Assembly (NCBI GenBank): GCA_020052975.1
Contig: JAGVOC010000264.1
Coordinates: 1 to 28,433 of the forward strand
Direction: 5' to 3'
Length of the DNA stretch: 28,433 nucleotides
DNA from: Desulfobacterales bacterium
GTDB lineage: Bacteria; Desulfobacterota; Desulfobacteria; Desulfobacterales; RPRI01
Shown here: positions 1 to 8,302 of the stretch, in pieces
How positions within the stretch are numbered: position 1 is the first letter of the stretch
Layout: every line of letters begins with the position of its first letter
The notes under the pieces: generated by a model
Database searches by the model: none
The model's input: only the letters and a program-made list of their open reading frames with translations
What the model was told of the DNA's origin: nothing
Position numbers and translations under genes: made by a program

Positions 1-42
1 GAAATACCGGGACAAGACTATTAATGAGACCTCTTCTGAGCG

Positions 43-606
43 CTATTTTTTCACCCGTTCAACATATTGCCCGGTTCTTGTATCAATACGAACAAGTTCG
101 CCTTCTTCAACAAAAGGAGGTACCTGAACAACATATCCTGTTTCAAGAGTTGCTGGTTTGGTGCTGCCCGCAGCCGTATCCCCTTTTGCCCATGGGTCAG
201 CTTTAATTATCTTAAGATTGATAAAATTCGGAAGTGAAAGGCCAATAGCTTTTTCTCCAAAAAAAAGCATACTACATACAGTATTTTCCTTTAAAAAATT
301 TTTTGCATCACCAACCTGGTCACCCATAAGAAATTCCTGTACATAGGTTGATGTATTCATAAAGCAGTAACCGTTCCTGTCTGAATACAAATATTCCATC
401 TGATGTTCTTCAAGGTTTGCCTCATTGAATTTATCGCCAGACCTGAATGTTCTTTCAAATTGAGCGCCTGTTACCATGTTTTTGAGCTTGCATTTATATA
501 GAGCCTGACCTTTTCCCGGTTTTACAAAATCAAATTGAAGTATAACGTATGGATCGCCATCTATCTCTATTTTAAGGCCCTTTTTTAGATTACCGCTTTC
601 GTACAT
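43..606 (-). CDS. efp: Translation elongation factor P
   Basis: This 187-residue protein has the usual EF-P length and three-domain layout: an N-terminal KOW-like domain, a central OB domain and a C-terminal OB domain ending in the family's typical tail (RIDTRTGQYVERVKK). EF-P binds ribosomes stalled at consecutive prolines and stimulates peptide-bond formation in the cytoplasm. The loop VKPGKGQA carries Lys32, which aligns with the residue that other species modify (beta-lysine in E. coli). The flanking residues are of the lysine-tip type rather than the rhamnosylated-arginine type. No modification enzyme is in the window. The ATG at 606-604 follows an AAGGAGGT ribosome-binding site at 617-624, which fixes the start. 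It lies 39 nt downstream of the TrpF-like gene on the same strand, so the two may be cotranscribed. Confidence 0.97.
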   Translation of the reverse strand: MYESGNLKKGLKIEIDGDPYVILQFDFVKPGKGQALYKCKLKNMVTGAQFERTFRSGDKFNEANLEEHQMEYLYSDRNGYCFMNTSTYVQEFLMGDQVGDAKNFLKENTVCSMLFFGEKAIGLSLPNFINLKIIKADPWAKGDTAAGSTKPATLETGYVVQVPPFVEEGELVRIDTRTGQYVERVKK

Positions 607-616
607 CTGACCGTTT

Positions 617-624
617 ACCTCCTT
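617..624 (-). promoter_or_regulatory. Ribosome-binding site of efp
   Basis: The minus strand reads AAGGAGGT about 10 nt before the efp ATG. It is a near-perfect Shine-Dalgarno sequence and decides the start codon. Confidence 0.8.
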
Positions 625-645
625 ACATATAATATATAGTAAATG

Positions 646-1431
646 TCATAAATCGATTCCGTTTGCTAAAAGCATCTCCGCTCTTTTAGATTCTTCAATA
701 AACCGCTTAACCTTCATAAAGTCTTTTTTGAATCTGACAGGTTTTCCCTGGATGTCACACTCATTCGTCAGTGTACAAGTATCAACTCCTGCAGGTTTCA
801 CCTTTATTATGCCATTTAAAACATTATCCGGCGAAAGACCGCCTGCAAGTATCACGGGAATTCCGGTTGAATCAACTAATATTTTTGCACTGTCCCAATC
901 GCATGTTCGGCCGGTTATTCCTACAAATCCGTTTACAGGCTGGCTTTCAGGAATTGTTGCTGATGAGTTTATTAAAAAAGTGTCCGTTAAAAAGAAGTCA
1001 CTAACTTTTTCAAATATTTGCGCAAAGTCAACCGGGGAAACCAAATCTGTAATTCCTGCTTGGGGTATGGGAATTGAGCGCATGATAAGAATTTCGGGGA
1101 ATTTTTTTTTAACATTTTCCTGTAAATTTATCAATCGATCGAATGTACCACCAGCACTTTTTATACTCATCAAATCTTCACAAAAATGAATTATATCCGG
1201 CTGGTAATAATCCAGAATCCGCAAAATGGAATATATATTTGAAAAAAGTGGTATCAAAGTACTCTTGGAAACAGAATTTCTGATGACTTCAACAGTTTCT
1301 TTAATAGATGATATTTTAAAGGCTTCTTCAGATACAATAACACTTCCGATATGATCTACCCCAAGCCCAATCAGCTTTTCGGCTTCATATGGTGTCTGAA
1401 CTTCATAAATTTGAGTAATAATATTTCTCAT
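646..1431 (-). CDS. TrpF-like (phosphoribosylanthranilate isomerase-like) TIM-barrel protein
   Basis: The C-terminal half carries the TrpF fold signatures. These are an Asp in the LTDT strand (residue 150 from the ATG used here), the phosphate-binding motif VGITGRTCDW (about 170-179), and VILAGGLSPDNV followed by PAGVD. TrpF isomerises N-(5'-phosphoribosyl)anthranilate in tryptophan synthesis. The catalytic N-terminal KICG cysteine of true TrpF is replaced here by TQIYEV, and the usual GVDVSSGVE strand is altered to GVDTCTLTNE, so a different or lost activity is likely. No other trp gene is nearby. The open frame extends upstream to a TTG at 1476 inside an intergenic repeat. I prefer the ATG at 1431, which has GGAAGGGG just before it, giving 261 residues. 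It sits 39 nt upstream of efp. The fold call is firm; the substrate is unknown. Confidence 0.75.
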   Translation of the reverse strand: MRNIITQIYEVQTPYEAEKLIGLGVDHIGSVIVSEEAFKISSIKETVEVIRNSVSKSTLIPLFSNIYSILRILDYYQPDIIHFCEDLMSIKSAGGTFDRLINLQENVKKKFPEILIMRSIPIPQAGITDLVSPVDFAQIFEKVSDFFLTDTFLINSSATIPESQPVNGFVGITGRTCDWDSAKILVDSTGIPVILAGGLSPDNVLNGIIKVKPAGVDTCTLTNECDIQGKPVRFKKDFMKVKRFIEESKRAEMLLANGIDL

Positions 1432-1471
1432 CCCCTTCCAACATTGATGAAACTGTAAAAAATCATTCTCG

Positions 1472-1559
1472 CACAAAGATCACGGAGAACACAAAGAAAA
1501 ACCTGAATGTTTTCAAAAGGCCTTTCTTCGTGCCTTTGTGCCTTCGTGTGACAAATTGA
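1472..1559. repeat. 88-bp intergenic repeat, copy 1
   Basis: This copy matches 4154-4241 at 84 of 88 positions without gaps, in the same orientation. The element is roughly palindromic: its left part (CACAAAGATCACGGAG...) resembles the complement of its right part (...TTTGTGCCTTCGTGTG). No coding sequence or transposase is associated. It looks like a small non-autonomous or MITE-like dispersed repeat. Confidence 0.85.
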
Positions 1560-1597
1560 CTTCTTACGAGAGCGTCAACATTAATATCAAAATAAAG

Positions 1598-1626
1598 TTG
1601 ACTTTTTTCGCCGTGTCTAACATATT
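1598..1626 (+). promoter_or_regulatory. Candidate sigma70-type promoter of guaA
   Basis: TTGACT (1598-1603, 5 of 6 to consensus) and CATATT (1621-1626, 4 of 6) are separated by exactly 17 nt, about 60 nt upstream of the guaA start. No purine-riboswitch fold was recognised in the short leader. This is a sequence match only. Confidence 0.45.
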
Positions 1627-1687
1627 CAGAAGTCATAGGCAAATTAATTTAACAACTTATTTCTATTATAAATATTAAAGGATTTAC

Positions 1688-3217
1688 ATGATACTGATAA
1701 TTGACTTCGGATCACAATATAATCAGCTTATAGCCCGCAGGGTAAGGGAAAACCAAGTATACTGCAGAATCGAGCCACCCACTACTGATATTGCATATAT
1801 AAAGGATCTGAATCCTGAAGGGATAATACTATCGGGTGGTCCTTCCAGCATTTATGAAAAAAATAGTCCAAAGATCGATAAAAAAATATTTAATCTCGGC
1901 ATTCCTGTGCTGGGGATTTGTTATGGCATGCAATTCATGGTTTATTCTCTTGGTGGAACAGTCGAAAGGGCCGGGAAAAGAGAATATGGTTTTGCCGAAT
2001 TACGCATAAAGAGGCAGGAGGGGATTCTGGAGGGAATCGAAAAAATCACAAGGTGCTGGATGAGTCACGGTGATTCCATAAAAAAATTACCGGAGGGCTT
2101 TGTTGTTACGGCTTCAACCGAAAACACTGAAATAGCCGCTGCATTTAATGATAATAAAAAATTTTATGGTCTTCAATTTCATCCTGAAGTAGAGCATACA
2201 CCTATGGGGAAAAAAATGCTTAACAGTTTCCTCTTTGATATATGTAAATGCAGGCATTCCTGGACCATGAAATCTTTTGCCAAAAAAGCGATACTCGAAA
2301 TCAGAGAAACTGTCAAAGATAAGAAGGTAATTCTCGGGTTAAGCGGTGGTGTTGATTCTTCTGTAACAGCAATGCTTATTCATAAAGCAATAGGAAAAAA
2401 TCTTACATGCATTTTCGTAGATAATGGCGTTTTAAGGAAAAATGAAGCCGAGAAGTTAAAACGAACTTTAACACAGCATCTTGACATTAATATCAAATTT
2501 ATAAATGCAGGCAGAAAATTTCTAAAAAGCCTTGAAGGAATAGTTGATCCTGAAAAAAAGAGAAAAATTATCGGCAAAGTATTTATGGATGTTTTCGAAT
2601 CCGAAGCAAATAAAATAAAGGGCGCGGAATTTTTGGCCCAGGGGACTCTTTACCCGGATGTTATTGAGTCACGGTCTGCATTTGGAGGCCCGACCGCTGT
2701 GATAAAGTCACATCATAATGTCGGGGGACTTCCAAAAAATATGAAGTTGAAGCTTGTGGAACCGTTAAAGTACCTGTTCAAGGATGAGGTGAGGCGACTC
2801 GGAAAAGCGATAGGACTTCAGGATGATTTGGTTTGGAGGCAGCCATTTCCGGGTCCTGGTCTTGCCATAAGAGTTATCGGAGAAGTAACGAAACGGCGCC
2901 TTTTTATTTTAAGAGAAGTCGATGACATTCTGCTTGAAGAAATTAAAAAAGCCGGATTTTACAGGAAATTATGGCAGTCTTTTGCAATTTTACTCCCGTT
3001 AAAAAGCGTGGGAATAATGGGAGATCAGAGAACATATGAAAATATTATTGCCATAAGAGCTGTCACAAGTATAGATGCCATGACAGCCGACTGGGCCAGA
3101 TTGCCCCATAATCTTCTGGGAAAGATATCGAACAGAATTATTAATGAAGTAGACGGTGTAAACAGGGTTGTTTATGATATAAGCTCGAAACCGCCGGCCA
3201 CAATAGAATGGGAATAG
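1688..3217 (+). CDS. guaA: GMP synthase (glutamine-hydrolysing)
   Basis: The enzyme converts XMP, ATP and glutamine to GMP, the last step of de novo guanine nucleotide synthesis in the cytosol. Residues 1-185 form the class I glutamine amidotransferase domain, with nucleophile Cys78 in LGICYGMQ and the His165/Glu167 pair in FHPEVEH. Residues from about 195 form the ATP pyrophosphatase domain with the P-loop SGGVDSS (219-225). The C-terminal dimerisation domain has [13 protein letters not shown] and ends [15 protein letters not shown], as in canonical GuaA. At 509 residues it is a normal full-length single-chain enzyme. The start ATG has AAAGGA at 1677-1682. The gene diverges from the TrpF-like/efp pair and is followed after 10 nt by a coiled-coil gene. 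guaB is not in the window. Confidence 0.98.
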   Translation: MILIIDFGSQYNQLIARRVRENQVYCRIEPPTTDIAYIKDLNPEGIILSGGPSSIYEKNSPKIDKKIFNLGIPVLGICYGMQFMVYSLGGTVERAGKREYGFAELRIKRQEGILEGIEKITRCWMSHGDSIKKLPEGFVVTASTENTEIAAAFNDNKKFYGLQFHPEVEHTPMGKKMLNSFLFDICKCRHSWTMKSFAKKAILEIRETVKDKKVILGLSGGVDSSVTAMLIHKAIGKNLTCIFVDNGVLRKNEAEKLKRTLTQHLDINIKFINAGRKFLKSLEGIVDPEKKRKIIGKVFMDVFESEANKIKGAEFLAQGTLYPDVIESRSAFGGPTAVIKSHHNVGGLPKNMKLKLVEPLKYLFKDEVRRLGKAIGLQDDLVWRQPFPGPGLAIRVIGEVTKRRLFILREVDDILLEEIKKAGFYRKLWQSFAILLPLKSVGIMGDQRTYENIIAIRAVTSIDAMTADWARLPHNLLGKISNRIINEVDGVNRVVYDISSKPPATIEWE

Positions 3218-3227
3218 GTTAAACAAT

Positions 3228-4112
3228 ATGGATGAAAAAGAGACTTCTGAATTCAAAATTCGTATTGATAAGGAACGCCCTGAGCATTATTTTCAGGAAG
3301 CGAAAAAAGATCTTCGCTTTGAAAAATTAAATCAAAGAGTGGCAATTATTTCGATTTTGGTTCCCTGTATAATTGTCTTACTGATTATATACTCATATTT
3401 CGATATCAGGAATAAAATATCGGGAGTTCATGATTCAGGAATTGTTGAAATCGAGAAGCTATCAAAAGATTTTGATAAAAAGATATCAGGCCTTTCATTA
3501 CAATATTCAAAACTTGAGGAATCATTTGATAAAAGAATGACCACTGCCGACAAAACAAATTATTCCATGAAAAGTCATCTTGAAAACCTGATAAAAAAAA
3601 CGGAAGAAACTAAAATGGATAAGACTGAACTTGCAAGCGCAATATCAGCATTAAACAGTCAAATTTCTAATCTTAAAACCGATCTGTCTGCAGTTTCGAG
3701 CAAAATTAAAGATACAAATATCAATTTATCACAAAAAATATCAGATCTTTCCAAAGCGTTAGTTAAAACAGAGAGTGAACTCTCAAAATTGCAGGCAAAT
3801 ATTTCAATCATGTTATCCGGAAAAGCGGATAAAAAAGAACTCGAACTATTTGCCAGGGATCAACTGAAACAATATCAAAACGAATTAAGCAGGTTATCAA
3901 GGGAATTTGAAGTCAAAATTGAAACAATTCGAAAACAGTTGATTGCTTTTGAGAAAAGAATAGAGACAAGAGAAATTGAATCCAAAGCTATTAAAACAGG
4001 CCCTTCTCTGCCGGCAACGCAGTTAAAACCGGACAATTTAACAAAGCCGGTATCAGTATCAAAAGGAGTCGCACCAAAGCCCGGTGCCATTGTTGAACAG
4101 GATTTAAAATAA
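3228..4112 (+). CDS. Single-pass membrane protein with long coiled coil, unknown function
   Basis: I do not recognise a named family. The 294-residue product has a charged N-terminal cytoplasmic segment (about 1-36), one hydrophobic transmembrane helix (about 38-57, containing ISILVPCIIVLLIIY), and a long Lys/Glu/Ser/Leu-rich region from about 75 to 250 with heptad-like spacing (repeats such as LSKDFDKKISGLS). A Pro/Ala/Lys tail ends the protein. With a type II topology the coiled coil would lie in the periplasm. This resembles the architecture of many small envelope or cell-shape coiled-coil proteins but gives no specific function. The ATG lies 10 nt after the guaA stop with only a weak AGG upstream, so translation is probably coupled to guaA. 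Low-complexity coiled coils draw spurious similarity hits. Confidence 0.8.
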   Translation: MDEKETSEFKIRIDKERPEHYFQEAKKDLRFEKLNQRVAIISILVPCIIVLLIIYSYFDIRNKISGVHDSGIVEIEKLSKDFDKKISGLSLQYSKLEESFDKRMTTADKTNYSMKSHLENLIKKTEETKMDKTELASAISALNSQISNLKTDLSAVSSKIKDTNINLSQKISDLSKALVKTESELSKLQANISIMLSGKADKKELELFARDQLKQYQNELSRLSREFEVKIETIRKQLIAFEKRIETREIESKAIKTGPSLPATQLKPDNLTKPVSVSKGVAPKPGAIVEQDLK

Positions 4113-4153
4113 AATCTCGATAATTATGACGGCTTAGTAAAAATCTCTTCTCA

Positions 4154-4241
4154 CACAAAGATCACGGAGGACACAAAGGAAAACCTGAATGTTTTCAATA
4201 GGCCTTTCTTCGTGCCTTTGTGCCTTCGTGTGAAAAATTGA
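4154..4241. repeat. 88-bp intergenic repeat, copy 2
   Basis: This is the second copy of the element at 1472-1559, with 4 mismatches in 88 nt, directly oriented. It fills most of the gap between the coiled-coil gene and larB. Imperfect inverted arms lie at about 4152-4179 and 4203-4232, so a transcript could fold into a long hairpin here and possibly reduce read-through into larB. Confidence 0.85.
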
Positions 4242-4262
4242 ATTTCTATGAAGGTATTAATT

Positions 4263-5012
4263 ATGGATAAAGAATCATTAGTAAAAATTCTTACCAGCGT
4301 TTCTACCGGCAATACTTCGGTTGAAAATGCTTTAAAATCCCTTACGCATATCAATCTGGAAGATATTGATTATGCCCATATAGATCATCATCGTTCACTG
4401 CGTAAAGGATTTCCCGAAGTTATTTTTGGTGAGGGTAAAACTGTCGAGCAAATTGAAGGTATCATGGGGAAAATGGCAATCCAGGAAGAGATCGTTCTCG
4501 TTACACGTGTAAACTGCGAAAAAGCCGGAACGGTACTTTCAAAATTTCCCGGCGCAGTTTATTATGAAGACGCGAGAATGATTGTATGGAAGAAAAGAGA
4601 GATTCAGGTTCAGGGACGAGGGAAAATACTTGTACTTTCAGCAGGCACATCGGATATCCCTGTTGCCAGGGAAGCATATATCACGGCGCAGGCAATGGGA
4701 AATGAAGTTGAATCTGTTTTTGATGTGGGAGTTGCAGGCATACACAGGCTTTTTAATCATAAAAAAATGATTGATGACGCATCTGTCCTGATTGTTGTTG
4801 CAGGAATGGAGGGAGCGCTTCCGAGTGTTGTTGCCGGAATGGTGAGCCGCCCTGTGATTGCTGTTCCAACAAGCATAGGCTATGGAGTCAGCCTGGGAGG
4901 ACTTACAGCGCTTTTTGCCATGCTCAATAGTTGCAGCTCAAATGTTGCTGTAGTTAATATTGATAACGGGTTTGGTGCGGGATATATGGCTGCAATGATA
5001 AACAGGAATTAA
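4263..5012 (+). CDS. larB: Nickel-pincer cofactor biosynthesis protein LarB
   Basis: LarB carboxylates and hydrolyses nicotinic acid adenine dinucleotide to pyridinium-3,5-biscarboxylic acid mononucleotide. This is the first step to the nickel-pincer cofactor of lactate racemase and other LarA-family racemases/epimerases. The C-terminal half (about 120-249) is the AIR-carboxylase (PurE)-like domain, with SAGTSDIPVAREA, VVAGMEGALPSVVAG and PTSIGYGVSLGG, all typical of LarB. The N-terminal part (HHRSLRKGFPEVIFGEGKT) is also characteristic. I chose the ATG at 4263 because AAGG (4251-4254) precedes it by about 8 nt. An in-frame ATG at 4248 has no ribosome-binding site. Length is 249 residues, normal for the family. 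larC, larE and larA are not in the window. Confidence 0.92.
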   Translation: MDKESLVKILTSVSTGNTSVENALKSLTHINLEDIDYAHIDHHRSLRKGFPEVIFGEGKTVEQIEGIMGKMAIQEEIVLVTRVNCEKAGTVLSKFPGAVYYEDARMIVWKKREIQVQGRGKILVLSAGTSDIPVAREAYITAQAMGNEVESVFDVGVAGIHRLFNHKKMIDDASVLIVVAGMEGALPSVVAGMVSRPVIAVPTSIGYGVSLGGLTALFAMLNSCSSNVAVVNIDNGFGAGYMAAMINRN

Positions 5013-5041
5013 AAGCGTTGGATTCTGGTCTCTGGTTTGTA

Positions 5042-5069
5042 GTTTCTGGTTTGTCTTTTAACCAGAAAC
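5042..5069. terminator. Hairpin between convergent larB and polysaccharide locus
   Basis: The ten-base arms GTTTCTGGTT (5042-5051) and AACCAGAAAC (5060-5069) pair perfectly around an 8-nt loop. The surrounding 5025-5090 region is built of related short motifs (CTGGTTT, ACCAG) that could extend the pairing. It lies between two convergent genes, where a bidirectional terminator is expected, but no clear uridine tract follows. A simple repeat is the alternative. Confidence 0.5.
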
Positions 5070-5116
5070 CAGTAACTATGAACCAAGAACCTAAGCTTGT
5101 ACGAACGACTGGGAAT

Positions 5117-6298
5117 TCAGGATGATCCAGTTAGTATTTTTAAGGCTTCAGATGTTTTGGTATCGACAATTCCCTGAAGCCACTGTGTTCCTATATTACT
5201 CTCTTCGTCTTTCAGATTTTTTATTACCGTCAAATAATCTTTCCCGGATTTCCTGATGCCTGATGCGATTATTTCAAGAAAAGAATCGCGCAACGGTATA
5301 GTCTCTTCAGCGCCGGCGCCGGATATAAAACAACTCTCAAGCTCAGACCATCTGCCGATTTCGATCAATCCGTTTTTTTCATAAAATTCCTTCAATCTTT
5401 TTATCCGCTCCGAAATTGCCGAATCGAGTCTTTTTTTGAGGCCTTCAAGCAATGCTTCAGGAAAATCAGCCGAAATGAACTGCAACCGGACATGGGAGTA
5501 CCAGTGCATCAGTGCCGTGAGATTTGAAATATAAACGATATTGTTGGTCAAAATCCTTTTTATATTCCTGTTATCGCCGGGTGTATAAGGTATATTGCCG
5601 CTCCTTGACAGACCTCCGAAGATCAAACGTCCGGAGCGAAGCTCATCCTTCCTGCAGATAGTTCCGGCAGCAACTGTTGTTCCGAAAGCGAGCCTGCATG
5701 GCCCTACAAGCCCCCCCTGCCCTCCTATGAATATCGGTCTTTGCTTCAGCATGACGCCGTTCGGGACATCTCCTATAAGAGAAGGAGTAGCTTTATCCTG
5801 GCTTGGAGTATAGTTAAAATGGATATAAGAACTTCCGACTTCGCTGTGGTCTTTGAGGCTGGTGCCTCCTGACATGAAGCAATCGCAGAAATTTATAAGG
5901 CTTCCGAGCTTCACGTAAGGAAAAAGTATTGTGTGTTTCAAACCAACCGTGTGGGCAATGCCTGCTTCTTCTTCAAGAATTGTTCCTTCACGCACGTGCG
6001 AACCGTAACCAAGGCTGGCCCCCTTAAGAAATACCGCTTCCTTGAAAAATCCCCCCTTTAAGCTTACCCCAGGTCCGACCTGGCAATTTTCCAGTGTGAC
6101 AGGGCCTTCATACCCTATTTCCACTTTATCAAGAATAAGAACCGAGCTTCCGTATATTTTGCAGCCAGAGCATATTATCACCCCGTTTCCTGAAATCCTG
6201 CCTGTGTCGACTTCATCACCGATATAAACATTATACGGGTCGGGAATAACAACCCCTTTGTTCAAAAGCTCTTCAATTTTTTTTGTTATATGCACCAT
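5117..6298 (-). CDS. Left-handed beta-helix (GlmU-C-like) protein without nucleotidyltransferase domain
   Basis: The first roughly 250 residues are isoleucine/valine- and glycine-rich hexapeptide-like repeats (for example GNGVIICSGCKIYGSSVLIL and the region near GPCRLAFGTTVAAGTICRKD), as in the acyltransferase half of GlmU and related UDP-sugar pyrophosphorylase-like proteins. The last about 130 residues are mainly alpha-helical. The N-terminal nucleotidyltransferase domain (GxGTRM) of full GlmU is absent; the protein begins directly with IEELLNKGVVIPDPYNVYIG. Sugar O- or N-acetylation, or a structural role, is possible but not shown. It is the last gene of the leftward polysaccharide locus, 111 nt after the dehydratase gene, and its ATG has only a weak ribosome-binding site. 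Fold call is firm, function open. Confidence 0.7.
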   Translation of the reverse strand: MVHITKKIEELLNKGVVIPDPYNVYIGDEVDTGRISGNGVIICSGCKIYGSSVLILDKVEIGYEGPVTLENCQVGPGVSLKGGFFKEAVFLKGASLGYGSHVREGTILEEEAGIAHTVGLKHTILFPYVKLGSLINFCDCFMSGGTSLKDHSEVGSSYIHFNYTPSQDKATPSLIGDVPNGVMLKQRPIFIGGQGGLVGPCRLAFGTTVAAGTICRKDELRSGRLIFGGLSRSGNIPYTPGDNRNIKRILTNNIVYISNLTALMHWYSHVRLQFISADFPEALLEGLKKRLDSAISERIKRLKEFYEKNGLIEIGRWSELESCFISGAGAEETIPLRDSFLEIIASGIRKSGKDYLTVIKNLKDEESNIGTQWLQGIVDTKTSEALKILTGSS

Positions 6299-6340
6299 CT
6301 TATTATTTTAGGCTCTTCTCCGCTTCATGTAATTTTCTCA

Positions 6341-6413
6341 CTCGAATCCTTGAACCCTCGAATCCCCGACCCCTTTTCTATTTACTATTCACTGTTTACT
6401 ATTCACTATTCAC
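6341..6413. repeat. Two short tandem repeats in the dehydratase/beta-helix gap
   Basis: CTCGAATCC occurs at 6341-6349 and 6357-6365 as part of a 16-nt imperfect tandem unit. TTTACTATTCAC occurs at 6381-6392 and 6395-6406, followed by TATTCAC (6407-6413). The second array runs into the stop codon of the dehydratase gene (6410-6412). Confidence 0.75.
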
Positions 6414-8302
6414 TCCGAAGGCATATATTCAGGGACGATTTTTTTCAACATTTGTTTAATGTTATTATGATCCTGATCTTCAGAGAGCCTGGTTAATTCT
6501 TCTATATTGCCGTTTAAAATATCCAAACTGCAGTCCAGTCCCTTTAATGTCATTATCTTTTCATGACTGGTCCGAACAATCCCCTCGCCTTCCGTGATAA
6601 GTTCTTCGAACAATTTTTCGCCCGGTCGCAGTCCGATATATTCAATTTTAATATCTTCGTCAGGCACAAATCCGGATAATCTGATAAGATCTTTTGCCAT
6701 ATCAATTATTTTAATCGGCGTTCCCATATCAAGAAGAAATATCTCGCCGCCGTTTCCCATGGCCCCGGCCTGGAGAATCAGTTGGCAGGCTTCTGGAATA
6801 GTCATAAAATACCTTGTTACATCAGGATGTGTAACTGTGACAGGCCCCCCTCTTTCTATCTGTTTTTTAAACAAGGGAACCACACTGCCCACACTCCCGA
6901 TAACGTTGCCAAAACGCACTATCATAAATTGAGTTGACGAAAAGCCGCATCCATTCTGGTTTTGTATCAGCATCTCTGCTACGCGTTTTGATGCACCCAT
7001 GACATTTGTCGGCCGGACCGCCTTGTCGGTTGAAACAAAAACAAACCGTTCGATGTTATGTTTTTTTGATACATTCACCAGATTTTGTGTCCCCTGAATG
7101 TTATTCTCAATTGCCTTCCACGGCTGAAGTTCCAGCATAGGTACATGCTTGTATGCTGCAGCATGGAAAACAACCTGCGGCTTATTTGCAAGAAAAGCTT
7201 TTTCAAGATGGATAGTATCTGTTACATCCGCCAAAAGAGAGACCGCTTTAATGTCCGGAAACTTGCGTTTTATGTCGATTTCAATTTCATACAAAGGGCT
7301 TTCTGCTCTTTCATATAGTATAATGTTTTCCGGTTTAAATCTGCATATCTGCCTGCAAAGTTCTGATCCGATAGAACCTCCTGCACCTGTTACAAGAACT
7401 CTTCTTCCTTTTAAATATGCACCAATTTTTTCTGTATCTAATTTAATAATTTCACGGCCAAGCAGATCGCGATAAGCAACCTCGCGTATTGCGTTTACTG
7501 TCACTTTTCCATCTATAAGCTCACTGTATCCGGGAATAATTTTAGAAATAATTCCATTGCCTTTACAGGTTTCTATTATTTTACGAATCTTCTTTGAACT
7601 TGCTGAAGGAATGGCTATAAGAGCTTCGTCTGCTTTCGTTTTTTGGGAAACAATTTTAATATCATTAACAGAACCAAGCACAGGAATGCCGTGGATTTTT
7701 TTTCCGAGCTTTTCAGGATCATCATCGATAAATCCAATGATATTCTGGTGTAATTGCAGGTTGTTAATAATTTCCCTGCAGATTTTCTCTCCGCAATCTC
7801 CTGCTCCTACAATGAGTATTTTTTTCCCTTCGGGTTGCTTTTTAGTCAAAAGTCCAATTAATTTGTGTAAGGCTGTCAGCCAGGAACCGTCTCCGCTTAA
7901 TTGCTCGTAATAAAGACGTATCGCTACGCGATGTCCGGTAATAAAAAAAACGGTCAAACACCAGTCGATAATGAAAACCGACCGGGAAAAGCCCTCGAAC
8001 CTTGTCATAAAGAGAATAAGGAAGATAATCAGAAAGCTGCTTATGACAGAAGCTTTTATAATATTGAAAAGATCTGAAATGCTTGTGTATCTCCACATAC
8101 CGCGGTAAAGATCGAAGAAAAAGAAAGTTGTGATTTTGATAAAAATAATTACAGGCAGAATTTTATAAAATAAAACGGCAAATCCTGATGGAAAAGAAAA
8201 TTCAAAACGAATAAGATGCGCCCCGTATATTGAAGCAGCTATCAGAACTATGTCAATTCCGAGAATAATAAAAAAGTTGATATATAGAGGTCTGAATCTC
8301 AC
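6410..8302 (-). CDS. Membrane UDP-GlcNAc 4,6-dehydratase, WbpM/CapD family
   Basis: This is a full-length (630-residue) WbpM-type enzyme. It has four N-terminal transmembrane helices (about 10-30, 43-62, 82-100, 108-125), then a first Rossmann domain with GAGDCGEK (166-173), then a catalytic SDR domain with GAGGSIG (306-312). STDKA (424-428) and Met435-x3-Lys439 replace the usual Tyr-x3-Lys, the altered Ser/Met/Lys triad known in WbpM. The family converts UDP-GlcNAc to its 4-keto-6-deoxy derivative at the inner membrane, a precursor for UDP-QuiNAc and related sugars. The start codon is GTG, with one base shared with the upstream stop (TAGTG) and AGAGGA inside the end of that upstream gene. 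Downstream of the sugar transferase and DUF218 genes, it is probably translationally coupled. Confidence 0.93.
   Translation of the reverse strand: MRFRPLYINFFIILGIDIVLIAASIYGAHLIRFEFSFPSGFAVLFYKILPVIIFIKITTFFFFDLYRGMWRYTSISDLFNIIKASVISSFLIIFLILFMTRFEGFSRSVFIIDWCLTVFFITGHRVAIRLYYEQLSGDGSWLTALHKLIGLLTKKQPEGKKILIVGAGDCGEKICREIINNLQLHQNIIGFIDDDPEKLGKKIHGIPVLGSVNDIKIVSQKTKADEALIAIPSASSKKIRKIIETCKGNGIISKIIPGYSELIDGKVTVNAIREVAYRDLLGREIIKLDTEKIGAYLKGRRVLVTGAGGSIGSELCRQICRFKPENIILYERAESPLYEIEIDIKRKFPDIKAVSLLADVTDTIHLEKAFLANKPQVVFHAAAYKHVPMLELQPWKAIENNIQGTQNLVNVSKKHNIERFVFVSTDKAVRPTNVMGASKRVAEMLIQNQNGCGFSSTQFMIVRFGNVIGSVGSVVPLFKKQIERGGPVTVTHPDVTRYFMTIPEACQLILQAGAMGNGGEIFLLDMGTPIKIIDMAKDLIRLSGFVPDEDIKIEYIGLRPGEKLFEELITEGEGIVRTSHEKIMTLKGLDCSLDILNGNIEELTRLSEDQDHNNIKQMLKKIVPEYMPSE

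Noticed and set aside
6341..6413. CRISPR array
   Set aside because: The repeated units are 9-16 nt, nearly adjacent, with no spacers and no cas gene.
6594..7910. Several plus-strand open frames opposite the WbpM-type dehydratase
   Set aside because: They are antisense shadows of a full-length conserved protein with intact motifs; no starts with ribosome-binding sites.
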